Source: Pseudovibrio axinellae
GTDB taxonomy: Bacteria > Pseudomonadota > Alphaproteobacteria > Rhizobiales > Stappiaceae
Length of the DNA stretch: 64,000 nt
Assembly (NCBI RefSeq): GCF_900110875.1
Contig: NZ_FOFM01000005.1
Coordinates: 124,001 to 188,000 of the forward strand
Direction of reading: 5' to 3'
Shown piece after piece: positions 35,251 to 44,872 of this stretch (positions within the stretch are counted from its first letter, which is position 1; the number at the start of each line of letters is the position of its first letter). A program made the position numbers and the translations under genes. Below the pieces are notes generated by a model that was not told where the DNA came from, searched no databases, and worked only from the letters and a program-made list of their open reading frames with translations.

Positions 35251-36693
35251 TCAGCGCCAGAACTCAGGATTAAACAGCACCAGCACGGTAAAGAGTTCCA
35301 ATCTCCCCAACAGCATTGCAGCAGATAGCACAATTTTTGCACTGCTTGGGATATCAGCAAAGTTGCCGACAGGACCGATCACTGAGCCCAGACCCGGCCC
35401 CACATTTGAAATAGCCGTGGTCGCTGCACTTATGGCCGTCACGAGGTCCAGCCCTAGACCGCCTAAGATAACGGTGATCAGGCCAACAGTAGCCATATAG
35501 ACCACCAAAAATGCAAGAACAGAAAACGCCAGATCGGGCGTGATCTTCGTATCTCCATATCGCACAGGCACAACCTGATCAGGCCGGATCATCTTGTTCA
35601 TGTATGCCCGTACAGTGCCAAAGAACACGATGAAGCGGAATATCTTAATACCGCCGCTCGTTGAGCCGGTACAGCCACCAATAAAGGTCAGCAGCAAAAA
35701 GAAGCCCATCATCGGCGGGCCCCACGCTGTATAATCACCAAGCCCGTATCCTGTGGTCGTAATGATCGAAACCACCACGAATAACGCTTCCACAACAGCC
35801 CTGTTGAAAGTGAATTTATTCTCAACACCAAGATAAAGCGCTGTCAGGCTGGAGAGTATAATCACCACGAAGATGAACACACGCGCCTGAGGATCTTGCA
35901 TCAATGCCTTTGGGTTTTTGGTCAAAGACTTAATCAACACCACAAAGGGCAGCCCAGCGGCCATCATAAATACAACAGCAACCCACTCAGCAGCTTCACT
36001 TTGAAAGTAAGCAAAAGAGGCATCATGAGTGGAGAACCCACCAGAAGACAGCGTCGTCATGGCATGGTTCACGGCATCAAACAGCGTCATACCTGAAAAC
36101 ACATAGAGAGTGGCACAAGCCAGCGTCAACATGATGTAAACGCTGCCAATCAAGCGCGTCAGATCAGTCGCACGGGCAACAATCTTCTCACCACGGTCAG
36201 AGCTTTCAGTGCGAAACAGCTGCATACCACCAATACGCAGCAGCGGCATAAGCAAAATCGCCATCACGATGATGCCAACCCCGCCAACCCATTGCGTCAA
36301 CGAACGCCAGAACAACAATCCCGGAGGCATTCCGTCAAGTCCGATAAGGACCGTAGAGCCAGTCGTCGTAAAACCGGAAACACTCTCAAAGAATGCATTT
36401 TCGAATCCAATGCCCAGGCTAAGAAAAGGCAAAGCACCACATGCTGGCATCACGACCCAGGAAACTGTCGTGAGGAGAAAGGCCTGACGAAGTGAAAGGT
36501 GAGTAAGCCTGTAGTTGGCTGTTGAAACAGCAAGCAGAAGGCCAAACAAGCCAACAAAAAGGGAAGAGAGCGCAAACGCAACCCAGTCAGGATTGCTGAA
36601 ATATAGATCCAGCAATGCCGGGGCGAGCATCAAAATGGCCAGCCCAACCATAAAGTATCCAAGCACCCGAAACACGGGACCCACCAGTGTCAT
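35251..36693 (-). CDS. trkH: Trk potassium uptake system membrane subunit (second copy)
   Basis: A 480-residue paralogue of the adjacent TrkH, with the same four pore loops: GFTTTGSTVL, SSGGFSTHD, TTTGYGLGD and AISNVGPGLG. The two share long blocks (for example QWVGGVGIIVMA here against QWMGGVGIVVMA) but differ throughout, so the duplication is not recent. Both are intact. Different second and third filters may give different ion preference or affinity. It is the first gene of the minus-strand run trkH-trkH-sfsA, facing the long gap at 36.7-37.7 kb. Confidence 0.93.
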   Translation of the reverse strand: MTLVGPVFRVLGYFMVGLAILMLAPALLDLYFSNPDWVAFALSSLFVGLFGLLLAVSTANYRLTHLSLRQAFLLTTVSWVVMPACGALPFLSLGIGFENAFFESVSGFTTTGSTVLIGLDGMPPGLLFWRSLTQWVGGVGIIVMAILLMPLLRIGGMQLFRTESSDRGEKIVARATDLTRLIGSVYIMLTLACATLYVFSGMTLFDAVNHAMTTLSSGGFSTHDASFAYFQSEAAEWVAVVFMMAAGLPFVVLIKSLTKNPKALMQDPQARVFIFVVIILSSLTALYLGVENKFTFNRAVVEALFVVVSIITTTGYGLGDYTAWGPPMMGFFLLLTFIGGCTGSTSGGIKIFRFIVFFGTVRAYMNKMIRPDQVVPVRYGDTKITPDLAFSVLAFLVVYMATVGLITVILGGLGLDLVTAISAATTAISNVGPGLGSVIGPVGNFADIPSSAKIVLSAAMLLGRLELFTVLVLFNPEFWR

Positions 36694-37699
36694 AATATCT
36701 CTCGTCTCAAGATGAGGCGCCGCCTAAGGCGAATGCACCAACAAGCTTTAATCTCAAATCCTACAGAATCTCAGTTAAGCTTCTCAACAAGCGGACACAA
36801 CTAATCGGTCCGATGAATTTCGAGGTTACTGGGAAGTGAACTTCTGAAGGAGAATGACAGACCTGCAGAAAGCCCGTCAACATGGAGCGCTATCTACGTC
36901 AAAAGTATGAGGTCGCCAAGTTTTTTTTACATAACCTGTCCTGAGCACCAGCCACTGGCATACACCTACCCCTTCAATTCATCGGGCAACTCTCACATGA
37001 AATGCCCGCTTGGTGCTTTTAAAGACCAATTTAAACCCGCAAAAACACTTGCATCACGAATTCCCACAGCACTGCGACAATACTACCTATACGTCATTAT
37101 ACCGCGACAGGATGTGACCGTCTGATCACATTTATTTTCACTTCAAACACATACGAAAACTGAATCAATTTCATTATACTGTTGTTTTAAATGGGATATT
37201 ACTCACTGAAACTTCACCGGTCATCCAAACGGTGCAACTTAATGAAATCAAAGAGATAGCTCATATTGTCGCATTTTCGCCTCTTATAGATTTCATCGAT
37301 AACCCGATAGACTCATACAATTTCATTTAAGCTGCAACCTTCTGCAAATTCTCGTTGAACACCGTAAGCTTCCCTACGTCATTTTAGGTAGGAACTCACG
37401 GAACTGAAGAACTAGAGAAGGGTTTTCATGATCTGAATTTATGGCTTGCAAGGTCCAGCTAAGTGATTAGGGCATCCAACGGAATAAACACAGCACGCAT
37501 GAACTTACTGTTTTCTGCATTTCACATGACCTCCCAATGAGTATGCAGTTAACAAACAAGCTCCTGACGCTTCCAGTTCCTCCCGGCAAACCAGAATTTC
37601 AGATTACGAATTGAGATGCCTTCATCTGCTTCGCCCAATAAGCAAGCACTGTGAAGCCACACTCTCCTTCTCCGGTCAGTTTTATGGAGAATGGCTGTT
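36694..37699. other. 1-kb intergenic region between trkH and the permease gene
   Basis: The longest gene-free stretch in the window. Short reading frames exist but none has a ribosome site plus a believable protein. Divergent promoters for trkH (left) and the permease (right) must be here. I saw no strong terminator or known riboswitch consensus. An untested small RNA is possible. Confidence 0.45.
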
Positions 37700-39217
37700 A
37701 TGCTGCAGCAAACAGACAAGCAAGAAGAATCCTATAGTCAGGCGCATAAGCCGGCCAGCGAGTTTGAAACCCGCACAGAATACCTGGACCACGAACTTCA
37801 GATCATGAAGCCGCGCCGTTGGGGTCTCAACCTGCCGGGCCGCGATTTCCGTTTTGAAATGGAAGATTTTGTACCCGCAATTGCAGGTACAATCGGCATT
37901 TCTGTCATGTATTCTGCGGTTATGACAGCATGGGCAACTGGCTTGACCGCCAAATGGCCTGGCGTCAACCTTGGTGCTGAGTGGATCATTGAAGTGGTCC
38001 GCGTTGAAATGCTTATCCCAGCCTTGCTATTTTGTATCATCGGTTCTGGCTTCCTAAACCCGCGTGCAAACCTTGCAGGCAACCACGGCCCAATGATCCC
38101 GCTTATTGGTTCAATCGCACTTGCAGGTGCACACCCACTGGCACTGGCGGCCCTTGTTTGTGTGTTTGGTTTGCTCCTGAGTTACTTCAAAGGCGGGTCC
38201 CGTCTGGTGAACCTGACCAGCCAGGGCGTAGCGGGTGGCTTGCTTGCATTCCTCGGCTTCATGGGAGCAAAGGGGCAGATCACATCCCTATTCTCCTGGG
38301 CAGGCGGTTTGCAGGACAAGCATGAGCTTACTTACAGCCTTTCCTATGTCGCGCTCGCGATCTTTGCTGTAAACATCGTGCTTTATGCGTTCCTTGCCAA
38401 AATCGGCAAACGCTGGCTTGCAATTCCGGCCTGCTCTATCGTCGCCGTTGCTCTGGCCTTGGCTCTTGGCGCTGGCGTTGATCTGCAGTTCACCACCGCT
38501 CCCGGCTTGCCAAACATGAATCCATGGTACTGGTGGGGCTCAACCGAAACTGGTTGGCAGCTTGGCATCCCGAACGTCAGCCACTTTATCGCATCGCTGC
38601 CTTGGGCAATTCTGGCTGTTGCAATGTGGTCCCCTGACTTCCTCGGCCACCGCATCTTCCAGGAACTAAACTACCCTAAGAACACCGACAAAGTGCTCAT
38701 GGACGTCGATGACACCATGACCTGTTGTTCTCTACGTCAGTTCACCGGCACATTCTTTGGCGGCGGTAACATCACCTCGTCCTGGGGCACATACATGATC
38801 CCAGCTGCAATTGCGAAGCGTCCAATCCCAGCAGGTGCAATCCTCTTGGGTATCCTTTGCATCGTTATTGCAACCGTCGGCTATCCAATGGATGTTGCGG
38901 TATGGCAGCCAGTCATGTCCTGTGCATTGCTTGTTGGCGTCTTCCTGCCTCTTCTGGAAGCAGGCCTGCAGATGGTTAAGTCCAGCAATGACACCAACTC
39001 CGCTGGTATCTGTATCTTTGCAGCGCTCGTCACTAACCCGGTTCTGGCATGGGCAATCACCATGTTCCTCGACAACAACGGTTTGATTGGCGACAAAGAG
39101 CGGGCAAAACGCCTAAGCTTTACAGATCGTATCATCATTCCAGCAGGTGCCGTCATCGTGTGTACTTTGGCAATGGCTGCTGTTGGCATGCTGCCAGGTA
39201 TTCCAGCTATCCTGTGA
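37700..39217 (+). CDS. multi-pass permease, possibly DUF3360 family
   Basis: A 505-residue inner-membrane protein with about 12 hydrophobic segments. It has the outline of the UraA/SulP (NCS2-like) fold. Noted blocks: DFVPAIAGTIGISVMYSA, LPWAILAVAMWSPDFLG, and the cytosolic-looking LMDVDDTMTCCSLRQFTGTFFGGG. I associate it with the DUF3360 family but am not certain. A solute transporter is likely, solute unknown. The ATG at 37700 follows GGAGA by nine bases; an ATG at 37691 is too close. An OFA-family carrier follows, suggesting a shared substrate group. Confidence 0.65.
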   Translation: MLQQTDKQEESYSQAHKPASEFETRTEYLDHELQIMKPRRWGLNLPGRDFRFEMEDFVPAIAGTIGISVMYSAVMTAWATGLTAKWPGVNLGAEWIIEVVRVEMLIPALLFCIIGSGFLNPRANLAGNHGPMIPLIGSIALAGAHPLALAALVCVFGLLLSYFKGGSRLVNLTSQGVAGGLLAFLGFMGAKGQITSLFSWAGGLQDKHELTYSLSYVALAIFAVNIVLYAFLAKIGKRWLAIPACSIVAVALALALGAGVDLQFTTAPGLPNMNPWYWWGSTETGWQLGIPNVSHFIASLPWAILAVAMWSPDFLGHRIFQELNYPKNTDKVLMDVDDTMTCCSLRQFTGTFFGGGNITSSWGTYMIPAAIAKRPIPAGAILLGILCIVIATVGYPMDVAVWQPVMSCALLVGVFLPLLEAGLQMVKSSNDTNSAGICIFAALVTNPVLAWAITMFLDNNGLIGDKERAKRLSFTDRIIIPAGAVIVCTLAMAAVGMLPGIPAIL

Positions 39218-39247
39218 GTCGAACACCAAACAACTTAAGAAAAACGA

Positions 39248-39272
39248 GCGCACCTACATTGGTGCGCTTTTT
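39248..39272 (+). terminator. intrinsic terminator of the permease gene
   Basis: GCGCACC at 39248-39254 pairs with GGTGCGC at 39261-39267 around TACATT, followed by five T residues. It begins 30 bp past the permease stop, so the OFA-family gene downstream is probably a separate transcript. Confidence 0.9.
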
Positions 39273-39705
39273 CGTTTCAGCTCTCAATTGAACAATACAC
39301 ATCTCAATACGCCCATATCTTCGCAACGCACCCAACAAAGGCAAAAGGTGTCCGCACTAACCGTGCCTGCCGCAGCTGATGTGCCCCACACATCTGTTAG
39401 TTCTAGCAGATTCAGTAAATCCCCACCTCCTCACCAAGTGATTAACAAGGCCCCGTGGCCCTTACTCCCACAGCAACCTAATAGTTCACACCTATAACGT
39501 TATAGATCTTGTCAATTTCACCACTATAAATATTAGGAGCACACTCTACCTAGAGATGCAGACCTCCTGCCTTGCGTTGGCGTCTTGGCCACATTTCCTG
39601 AAAGCGGCTTGCCTTTTGGAACGACGATGTGATCGCAACATAAGATCGAAGCAGTTCGGCGGGCGGGAAATTTACTTTCTGTTTTGGTCACTTAGAGGTT
39701 TGCCG
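39273..39705. other. upstream region of the OFA transporter gene
   Basis: About 430 bp without a gene. It contains the 14-bp palindrome at 39492-39505 and must hold the OFA promoter. GAGG lies seven bases before the OFA start. Confidence 0.45.
39492..39505. promoter_or_regulatory. perfect 14-bp palindrome, possible operator
   Basis: CTATAACGTTATAG is a perfect palindrome about 200 bp upstream of the OFA-family start codon and away from coding sequence. It is the size and shape of a dimeric regulator operator. The LysR regulator encoded downstream is one candidate, but the site lacks a clear T-N11-A centre, so another regulator is equally possible. Confidence 0.4.
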
Positions 39706-41472
39706 ATGTTTAAAATACCAAATTTTATGCTTAAAGAAGCAATTGTAGCCAAACCGGGCTTCAATCGCTGGCTCGTTCCACCGGCATCCATTGCTATTCA
39801 CCTATGTATTGGCTCTGCCTATGCATGGAGTATCTTTAACCCAGCCCTCATAAGAGAGGTCGGTGGCATCGCACCATCTTCGCAAGACTGGTCTCTCAGT
39901 TCAGTCGTCTGGATTTTTTCAGTAGCGATTTTATTCCTTGGTTTCTCAGCTGCCATTGCTGGCAAATGGCTTGAGAAGGTCGGCCCTCGCTGTGTTGGTA
40001 CAACAGCCGCGTTTTGTTGGGGCGGAGGCTTCATTATCGGCTCTGTCGGCATCATGACCCATCAGCTCTGGCTGCTTTATCTCGGCTATGGGGTTATTGG
40101 TGGCTGTGGGCTTGGGCTTGGTTATGTCTCACCCGTTTCCACTTTGATCCGCTGGTACCCGGACCGGCGCGGCCTGGCAACAGGCATGGCAATCATGGGC
40201 TTCGGTGGCGGCGCAATCATCGCCGTTCCGCTAAAAAGCTGGCTGCTCAGCATGTTTGCAAAAGCACCAGACTATCTGGGGCCGCTCGCTGACGTTCAAA
40301 CAACGGTAGAAAACGGCATTCGCTATGCGCAAGTCGCTGGTCAAAAAGTCGAGGCCATCGTTGTAAGCACATCGCAAGCAGAAGCCGCATTTCAGGGCGC
40401 AAAGGCAGGTGTATATGTTGCCGGCACCGGGAACACGGGCGCAGCCTCAACCTTCCTCACCCTCGGCATCCTCTATTTTATGGTGATGCTCCTGGCTTCT
40501 TTCGCATATCGCATTCCTGCTCCAGGCTGGAAACCGAACGGCTGGGAACCACCAAAAGAAGACGCGGCAAAACAGGGTCTCATTACAAGCCATCACGTTC
40601 ACATTGACACTGCATTGCGCACGCCACAATTTTATCAGCTCTGGATTGTTTTGTGCTTCAATGTAACGGCTGGTATCGGCGTAATTTCCGTTTCCAAAAC
40701 TATGATCTACGAGATTTTTGGCAACGGTATGCCAACCATTGTGGATGGTGCGTTCACGGCAACCTACGTCCTGATGATTTCTGTCTTCAATGCATTAGGC
40801 CGTCTGGGATGGTCCACTCTCTCTGACTACATCGGTCGCAAAAACACCTACACTGCATTCTTCGTTCTTGGCTCGCTGCTTTACCTGTCCATTCCGCTTA
40901 TTGCAGCAGAGGCAGGCGCAAGTCCCTCGCTCATGTGGCTGGTAATGTTCTATGCAGCAACCATGACCATCTTCACCATGTATGGCGGAGGGTTTGCAAC
41001 AATACCGGCTTACCTTGCAGATATCTTTGGAACCAAATTCGTCGGCGGTATCCACGGGCGCTTGCTCACAGCCTGGTCCGCCGCTGGTGTCGCAGGCCCG
41101 TTCCTCATAACGTTCTTGCGAGAGCGGTCCGTAAACGCCAAAATCTATGAGCTCTCGGACAAAGTTGACCCCGCACTCTTCCTCCAGACATTTGGAGAGA
41201 GCAAAGAGAAACTAGCAGAACTCATCGCTGCAAAGTCGATCTCTGTCTCTAGGCTGATGGAAATTGCACCAGACGGCACCGTTGACCCAACGCCAAGCCT
41301 TTACAACACCACTATGTATGTCATGGCTGGCTTGCTCGTCGCCGCACTTGTTTCCAACCTGCTGATGAAGCCTGTCAATCCGAAGTATCATATGACTGAG
41401 GAGGCGCTGGGTGAGGGAGAAGCACACAAACCTGCTGGCAAACGAGTATCAGCTCCAATGCCTGCTGAGTAA
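39706..41472 (+). CDS. OFA-family major facilitator transporter
   Basis: A 588-residue 12-helix MFS protein of the oxalate/formate antiporter (OFA) group. Typical blocks: HLCIGSAYAWSIFNPALIRE in helix 1, GGCGLGLGYVSPVSTLIRWY and PDRRGLATGMAIMGFGGGA around helices 4-5, and NALGRLGWSTLSDYIGRKN. A long loop between halves (about residues 185-270) enlarges it beyond the usual 400-450. It probably exchanges organic acids such as oxalate or formate, though OFA members also carry other monocarboxylates. ATG at 39706 follows GAGG. A bidirectional terminator and a convergent LysR gene follow. Confidence 0.82.
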   Translation: MFKIPNFMLKEAIVAKPGFNRWLVPPASIAIHLCIGSAYAWSIFNPALIREVGGIAPSSQDWSLSSVVWIFSVAILFLGFSAAIAGKWLEKVGPRCVGTTAAFCWGGGFIIGSVGIMTHQLWLLYLGYGVIGGCGLGLGYVSPVSTLIRWYPDRRGLATGMAIMGFGGGAIIAVPLKSWLLSMFAKAPDYLGPLADVQTTVENGIRYAQVAGQKVEAIVVSTSQAEAAFQGAKAGVYVAGTGNTGAASTFLTLGILYFMVMLLASFAYRIPAPGWKPNGWEPPKEDAAKQGLITSHHVHIDTALRTPQFYQLWIVLCFNVTAGIGVISVSKTMIYEIFGNGMPTIVDGAFTATYVLMISVFNALGRLGWSTLSDYIGRKNTYTAFFVLGSLLYLSIPLIAAEAGASPSLMWLVMFYAATMTIFTMYGGGFATIPAYLADIFGTKFVGGIHGRLLTAWSAAGVAGPFLITFLRERSVNAKIYELSDKVDPALFLQTFGESKEKLAELIAAKSISVSRLMEIAPDGTVDPTPSLYNTTMYVMAGLLVAALVSNLLMKPVNPKYHMTEEALGEGEAHKPAGKRVSAPMPAE

Positions 41473-41487
41473 GGTACAAACTCCTAC

Positions 41488-41518
41488 AACAAAGCCCGCA
41501 TCAGATGCGGGCTTTGTT
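41488..41518. terminator. bidirectional terminator between OFA and LysR genes
   Basis: AACAAAGCCCGCAT pairs perfectly with ATGCGGGCTTTGTT around CAG, a 14-bp stem between the convergent OFA and LysR genes. T-rich sequence on each side suits termination in both directions. Confidence 0.92.
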
Positions 41519-41542
41519 TACATCAAGGTCGCACCCAAACCG

Positions 41543-42439
41543 CTAGTTTTCCTGAAACAACGGCTTTGTATATTGTTCAGCACACTCCGCCAATGCTGTG
41601 ATGATTGCAGGCTCTAACTCCCGCTTCGTCATAACCATTCCAACGCTATGTGAGACAATCGGCTTGATAAGCGGTACAGAAACCACGCCATCACCAAGCG
41701 AAAGCGCAGAAAACTCAGGCAGGATCGCGCAGTAGCCAGCGCGAATAAATCCGCCAAGAGACGGGATCGTATCTCCCTCGATCTCAGGGTCAAGCTCAAC
41801 CCCTAAGAACCGCAGAGTGCTGTCGACCATCATTCTGTTTTGCAGGTTAGGAGACAGCCCCACCATAGGCCCAGCATTGACAGCTGCTTCCCACTCGACC
41901 GCCTCAGCACCTTCAAGACGGTGCCTTGCTGGCATGAACAGCCTGTAGCCCTCTTCATAAAGCGAAAAGCTCTTGTGCTTCTTGGCGTCACTAAACTGAG
42001 TGTAGGTAATACCCGCATCAATCTGATAATCCTCAAGAGCCTTATGAATTTCATTATGGCTCATCAGGTGGATGGTGGCATGTGCGTGCGGATGGCTCTT
42101 TTTCAAATCTAAAATGAGAGAGGCAGTTGCAACATCGGCAGATGGAATAACGCCAATATTGACCTTTCCAAACACCTCAGCACTTTTGCCTGCCACTTCA
42201 TTTCGCAGACTGTTACAATCAGCAATCACCTTCTTCGCCCAGACGAGAATACGCTCCCCTTCTGGTGTGAGACCATGAAACTTCTTGCCGCGCTCCACAA
42301 TCGAGACGCCGAGCTCAATCTCAAGCTGCCGGATTCGTCCTGACAATGTAGGTTGAGTGACATTACACATCGCCGCCGCTCGGGTGAAATGACGCTCCTG
42401 AGCCAACGTAACCAGGTACTGTAGTTGCCGAATATCCAA
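41543..42439 (-). CDS. LysR-family transcriptional regulator
   Basis: A 298-residue LysR regulator. The N-terminal helix-turn-helix is clear (MDIRQLQYLVTLAQERHFTR, then AAAMCNVTQPTLSGRIRQLE), followed by the effector-binding periplasmic-type domain from about residue 95. The TTG start at 42439 has AAGGGTGAG upstream. It converges with the OFA transporter and lies within the transport block, so it may control the transporter or permease; the effector is unknown. Confidence 0.9.
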   Translation of the reverse strand: MDIRQLQYLVTLAQERHFTRAAAMCNVTQPTLSGRIRQLEIELGVSIVERGKKFHGLTPEGERILVWAKKVIADCNSLRNEVAGKSAEVFGKVNIGVIPSADVATASLILDLKKSHPHAHATIHLMSHNEIHKALEDYQIDAGITYTQFSDAKKHKSFSLYEEGYRLFMPARHRLEGAEAVEWEAAVNAGPMVGLSPNLQNRMMVDSTLRFLGVELDPEIEGDTIPSLGGFIRAGYCAILPEFSALSLGDGVVSVPLIKPIVSHSVGMVMTKRELEPAIITALAECAEQYTKPLFQEN

Positions 42440-42565
42440 AAACGCTCACCCTTCACACGATGCTTGATAGAAATGCTCTATATCACACAGTGTCTTCAAG
42501 CAAACACAGGCCAGACGGTAAAGGTCTGCACCTGTTTGCAATATATTTTTTAAAAAGGGAAAGTT

Positions 42566-42651
42566 TGGTGCGGACGGCGGGACTCGAACCCGCAAGCCTA
42601 ATCGGCGGCAGATTTTAAGTCTGCTGTGTATACCAATTCCACCACGACCGC
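42566..42651 (-). tRNA. tRNA-Leu (anticodon UAA)
   Basis: An 86-nt gene including encoded CCA. The anticodon stem GCAGA/UCUGC holds loop CUUAAAA with anticodon UAA. The T arm GCGGGTTCGAGTCCCGC is canonical and a long variable arm is present. The acceptor stem GCGGUCG/CGUCCGC has a U-U mismatch at position 5, where an A would pair. It is read by eye; no other defect is seen. Confidence 0.93.
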
Positions 42652-43028
42652 TTGTAGGCCCTTGAGTACACGAGCAAACCAGTCTCGTGCAAGTGCCTCT
42701 TTTCTGTTATCCAAAAAGTTCGCGTAGTTTACACGGGATAAAGCGGCAGCAGACACCATCAATATCGCCGCCAAACGAAGGAAAGCAGCGCTCTTAACAA
42801 AATGCGTGCGCAGTTAAGCTTCCCGCCTTCTTTTTTCTCTACCCTAATCAGAAATACCCGATATAAGTGAGAAAATACCAGAGGTCACCAGAGAGTCCCC
42901 CTAAAAAAATAGGAGATGCTTCTACGGAGAAGCAGGGCTTGCGAGCGCATACAGCGGCATTTTACAGTTCCTCATGACGTAATCTGCGTTGGTCCTTGCG
43001 CGAAACGGAACAAGGAAAAAACGGGAAA
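42652..43028. other. tRNA-Leu to map intergenic region
   Basis: About 375 bp with no convincing gene. Promoters for tRNA-Leu (minus) and map (plus) must be here. GGGA precedes the map ATG. Confidence 0.4.
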
Positions 43029-43874
43029 ATGGTTGAGTACGTAGACGCTGCCAAAGCGCCCCTGAAAAACACTGGCCAGATCAAGATCTACAGTCAGGAA
43101 GATTTTGAAGGAATGCGTAAAGCAAGCCAGATGACTGCCGGGTGCCTTGATGCGCTTGTGCCACTGGTGAACCCGGGCGTCACCACACAGGAAATTGATA
43201 ACTTCGTTTTCAACTTCGGTAAAGAGCGCGGCGGCGTTCCGGCAACGTTGAACTACCGTGGCTACACCAAATCCTGCTGCACCTCTATCAACCGTGTCAT
43301 CTGCCACGGCATCCCAGATCCAAAGAAAAAGCTGAAAGAAGGCGACATCGTCAACATCGACGTCACCTACATCGTGGACGGGTGGCACGGCGACAGCTCC
43401 CGCATGTACCCAGTTGGCAAGCTCAAACCTGCAGCCCAACGCCTTATTGAAGTGACGCATGAATCCTTGATGCGCGCGCTGGCCGCTGCCAAACCGGGCA
43501 ACACCACAGGTGATATTGGCCACGCCATTCAAGAATACGTAGAGTCAGAGCGCTGCTCTGTGGTGCGTGATTTTTGCGGCCACGGCGTCGGCAAGCTCTT
43601 TCACGACATGCCTAATATCCTTCATTACGGTCAAAAAGGTGCTGGCATTAAATTGATGCCTGGCATGATCTTTACCATTGAACCAATGGTCAATCTTGGC
43701 CTGCCAGATGTGCGAGTTCTCAAAGATGGCTGGACAGCAGAGACAAGGGACAAAACCCTCTCTGCACAATTCGAGCACTCCATCGGCATTACCTCAACAG
43801 GTTGTGACATCTTCACAAAATCACCAGCTGGCCTTTTCAATCCAATGGAACCGGAAACCGGAGCCGCTGCATAA
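43029..43874 (+). CDS. map: methionine aminopeptidase, type I
   Basis: A 281-residue metalloenzyme that removes the initiator methionine. Metal ligands are at D111 (IDVTYIVDGWHGDSS), D122, H185 (GHGVGKLFHDMPNI), E218 (FTIEPM) and E249; H93 in VICHGIPDP completes the site. About 30 extra N-terminal residues precede the catalytic core. ATG at 43029 is preferred over a start at 42996. It is followed 22 bp later by radC, a likely operon. Confidence 0.95.
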   Translation: MVEYVDAAKAPLKNTGQIKIYSQEDFEGMRKASQMTAGCLDALVPLVNPGVTTQEIDNFVFNFGKERGGVPATLNYRGYTKSCCTSINRVICHGIPDPKKKLKEGDIVNIDVTYIVDGWHGDSSRMYPVGKLKPAAQRLIEVTHESLMRALAAAKPGNTTGDIGHAIQEYVESERCSVVRDFCGHGVGKLFHDMPNILHYGQKGAGIKLMPGMIFTIEPMVNLGLPDVRVLKDGWTAETRDKTLSAQFEHSIGITSTGCDIFTKSPAGLFNPMEPETGAAA

Positions 43875-43896
43875 ACGCACCAGTTAAGGAGAGGGA

Positions 43897-44724
43897 ATGA
43901 AACAAACAACTTTCGGGTTTCATGAGGCAACCCCCTCTCCTCAGGAGCAGGCACCCGCCGCACCTACGCTGCAAGCGCAAGGCCCTTTGAGCGAACCAAC
44001 CGTGCCTGCCTCTCCACCCCCTGCTACCCAAAGCAAACCCTCCAAGCCTGCCAGCAAACATTATCACGGCCACCGTGCCCGCCTTCGCGATCGTTTTGAG
44101 GACACAGGCATCAACGGCCTACAGTCCTATGAAATGCTCGAAATGTTGCTTTTCTCCTCAATCAAGCAGGGCGATACAAAACCATTGGCTAAGGAGCTTC
44201 TTGCGCAATTTGGCTCTTTCGCGCAGGTACTTGCCGCTCCTCGCAAGCGGTTGGAAGAGGTCCCTGGCTGCGGACCCCGCACAGCCAGCTTTTTGAAAGA
44301 GATGCAGGCAGCAGCAATTCTGTATGCAAAAGATCAAGTTGTGGAACGAGACCCGCTCTCCTCCTGGAGCAAAGTACTGGAATATGTACGAGCAGCAATG
44401 GCACACAATGATAAGGAAGAGTTTCGAATCCTCTTCCTGGATAAAAAGAACCGGCTTATTGCCGATGAAGTCCAACAAACAGGAACCGTCGACCACACTC
44501 CGGTCTATCCGCGAGAGGTCACAAAACGCGCGCTGGAACTTTCCGCCTGCGCAATTATTCTGGTTCACAACCACCCGTCCGGCGACCCAACTCCCTCTAG
44601 GCAGGACATTGAAATGACAACAAAAATTTCACAAACGCTGGAACCATTAGGCATTGTCCTGCACGATCATATTATCATTGCTGGCTCTGGGCATGTCAGC
44701 TTCAGAGGGCTTCAACTCATCTAA
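43897..44724 (+). CDS. radC: RadC family JAB-domain protein
   Basis: A 275-residue protein. The C-terminal JAB/MPN-like domain carries the metal motif H224-x-H226 ... D237 ([16 protein letters not shown]), and the helix-hairpin-helix region [16 protein letters not shown] lies upstream. The first 50 residues are proline/alanine-rich and probably unstructured. The family name comes from an old repair phenotype that has been questioned; function is unsettled. AAGGAGAGGGA precedes the ATG. It follows map closely. Confidence 0.93.
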   Translation: MKQTTFGFHEATPSPQEQAPAAPTLQAQGPLSEPTVPASPPPATQSKPSKPASKHYHGHRARLRDRFEDTGINGLQSYEMLEMLLFSSIKQGDTKPLAKELLAQFGSFAQVLAAPRKRLEEVPGCGPRTASFLKEMQAAAILYAKDQVVERDPLSSWSKVLEYVRAAMAHNDKEEFRILFLDKKNRLIADEVQQTGTVDHTPVYPREVTKRALELSACAIILVHNHPSGDPTPSRQDIEMTTKISQTLEPLGIVLHDHIIIAGSGHVSFRGLQLI

Positions 44725-44872
44725 ACTGCCCCCAACGGCAGAACACCATTCACATTTTATTTTGTCGTCTAAGCCAAAAGACTCTCTCAATACAGGCTCA
44801 CTCAAGAAAACTCTCAGAACATAAGACTGGGCAAGTGCGTTTACGCATAAAATTGAGAGTTTTATAGGCAGC

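Noticed and set aside
36907-37125. 72-residue reading frame in the 1-kb gap
   Set aside because: No ribosome site and no membrane, signal or domain pattern; composition reads as random.
42566-42651. tRNA-Leu as an integration site with a duplicated end
   Set aside because: I looked for a second copy of the tRNA 3' end in 33-42 kb and saw none.
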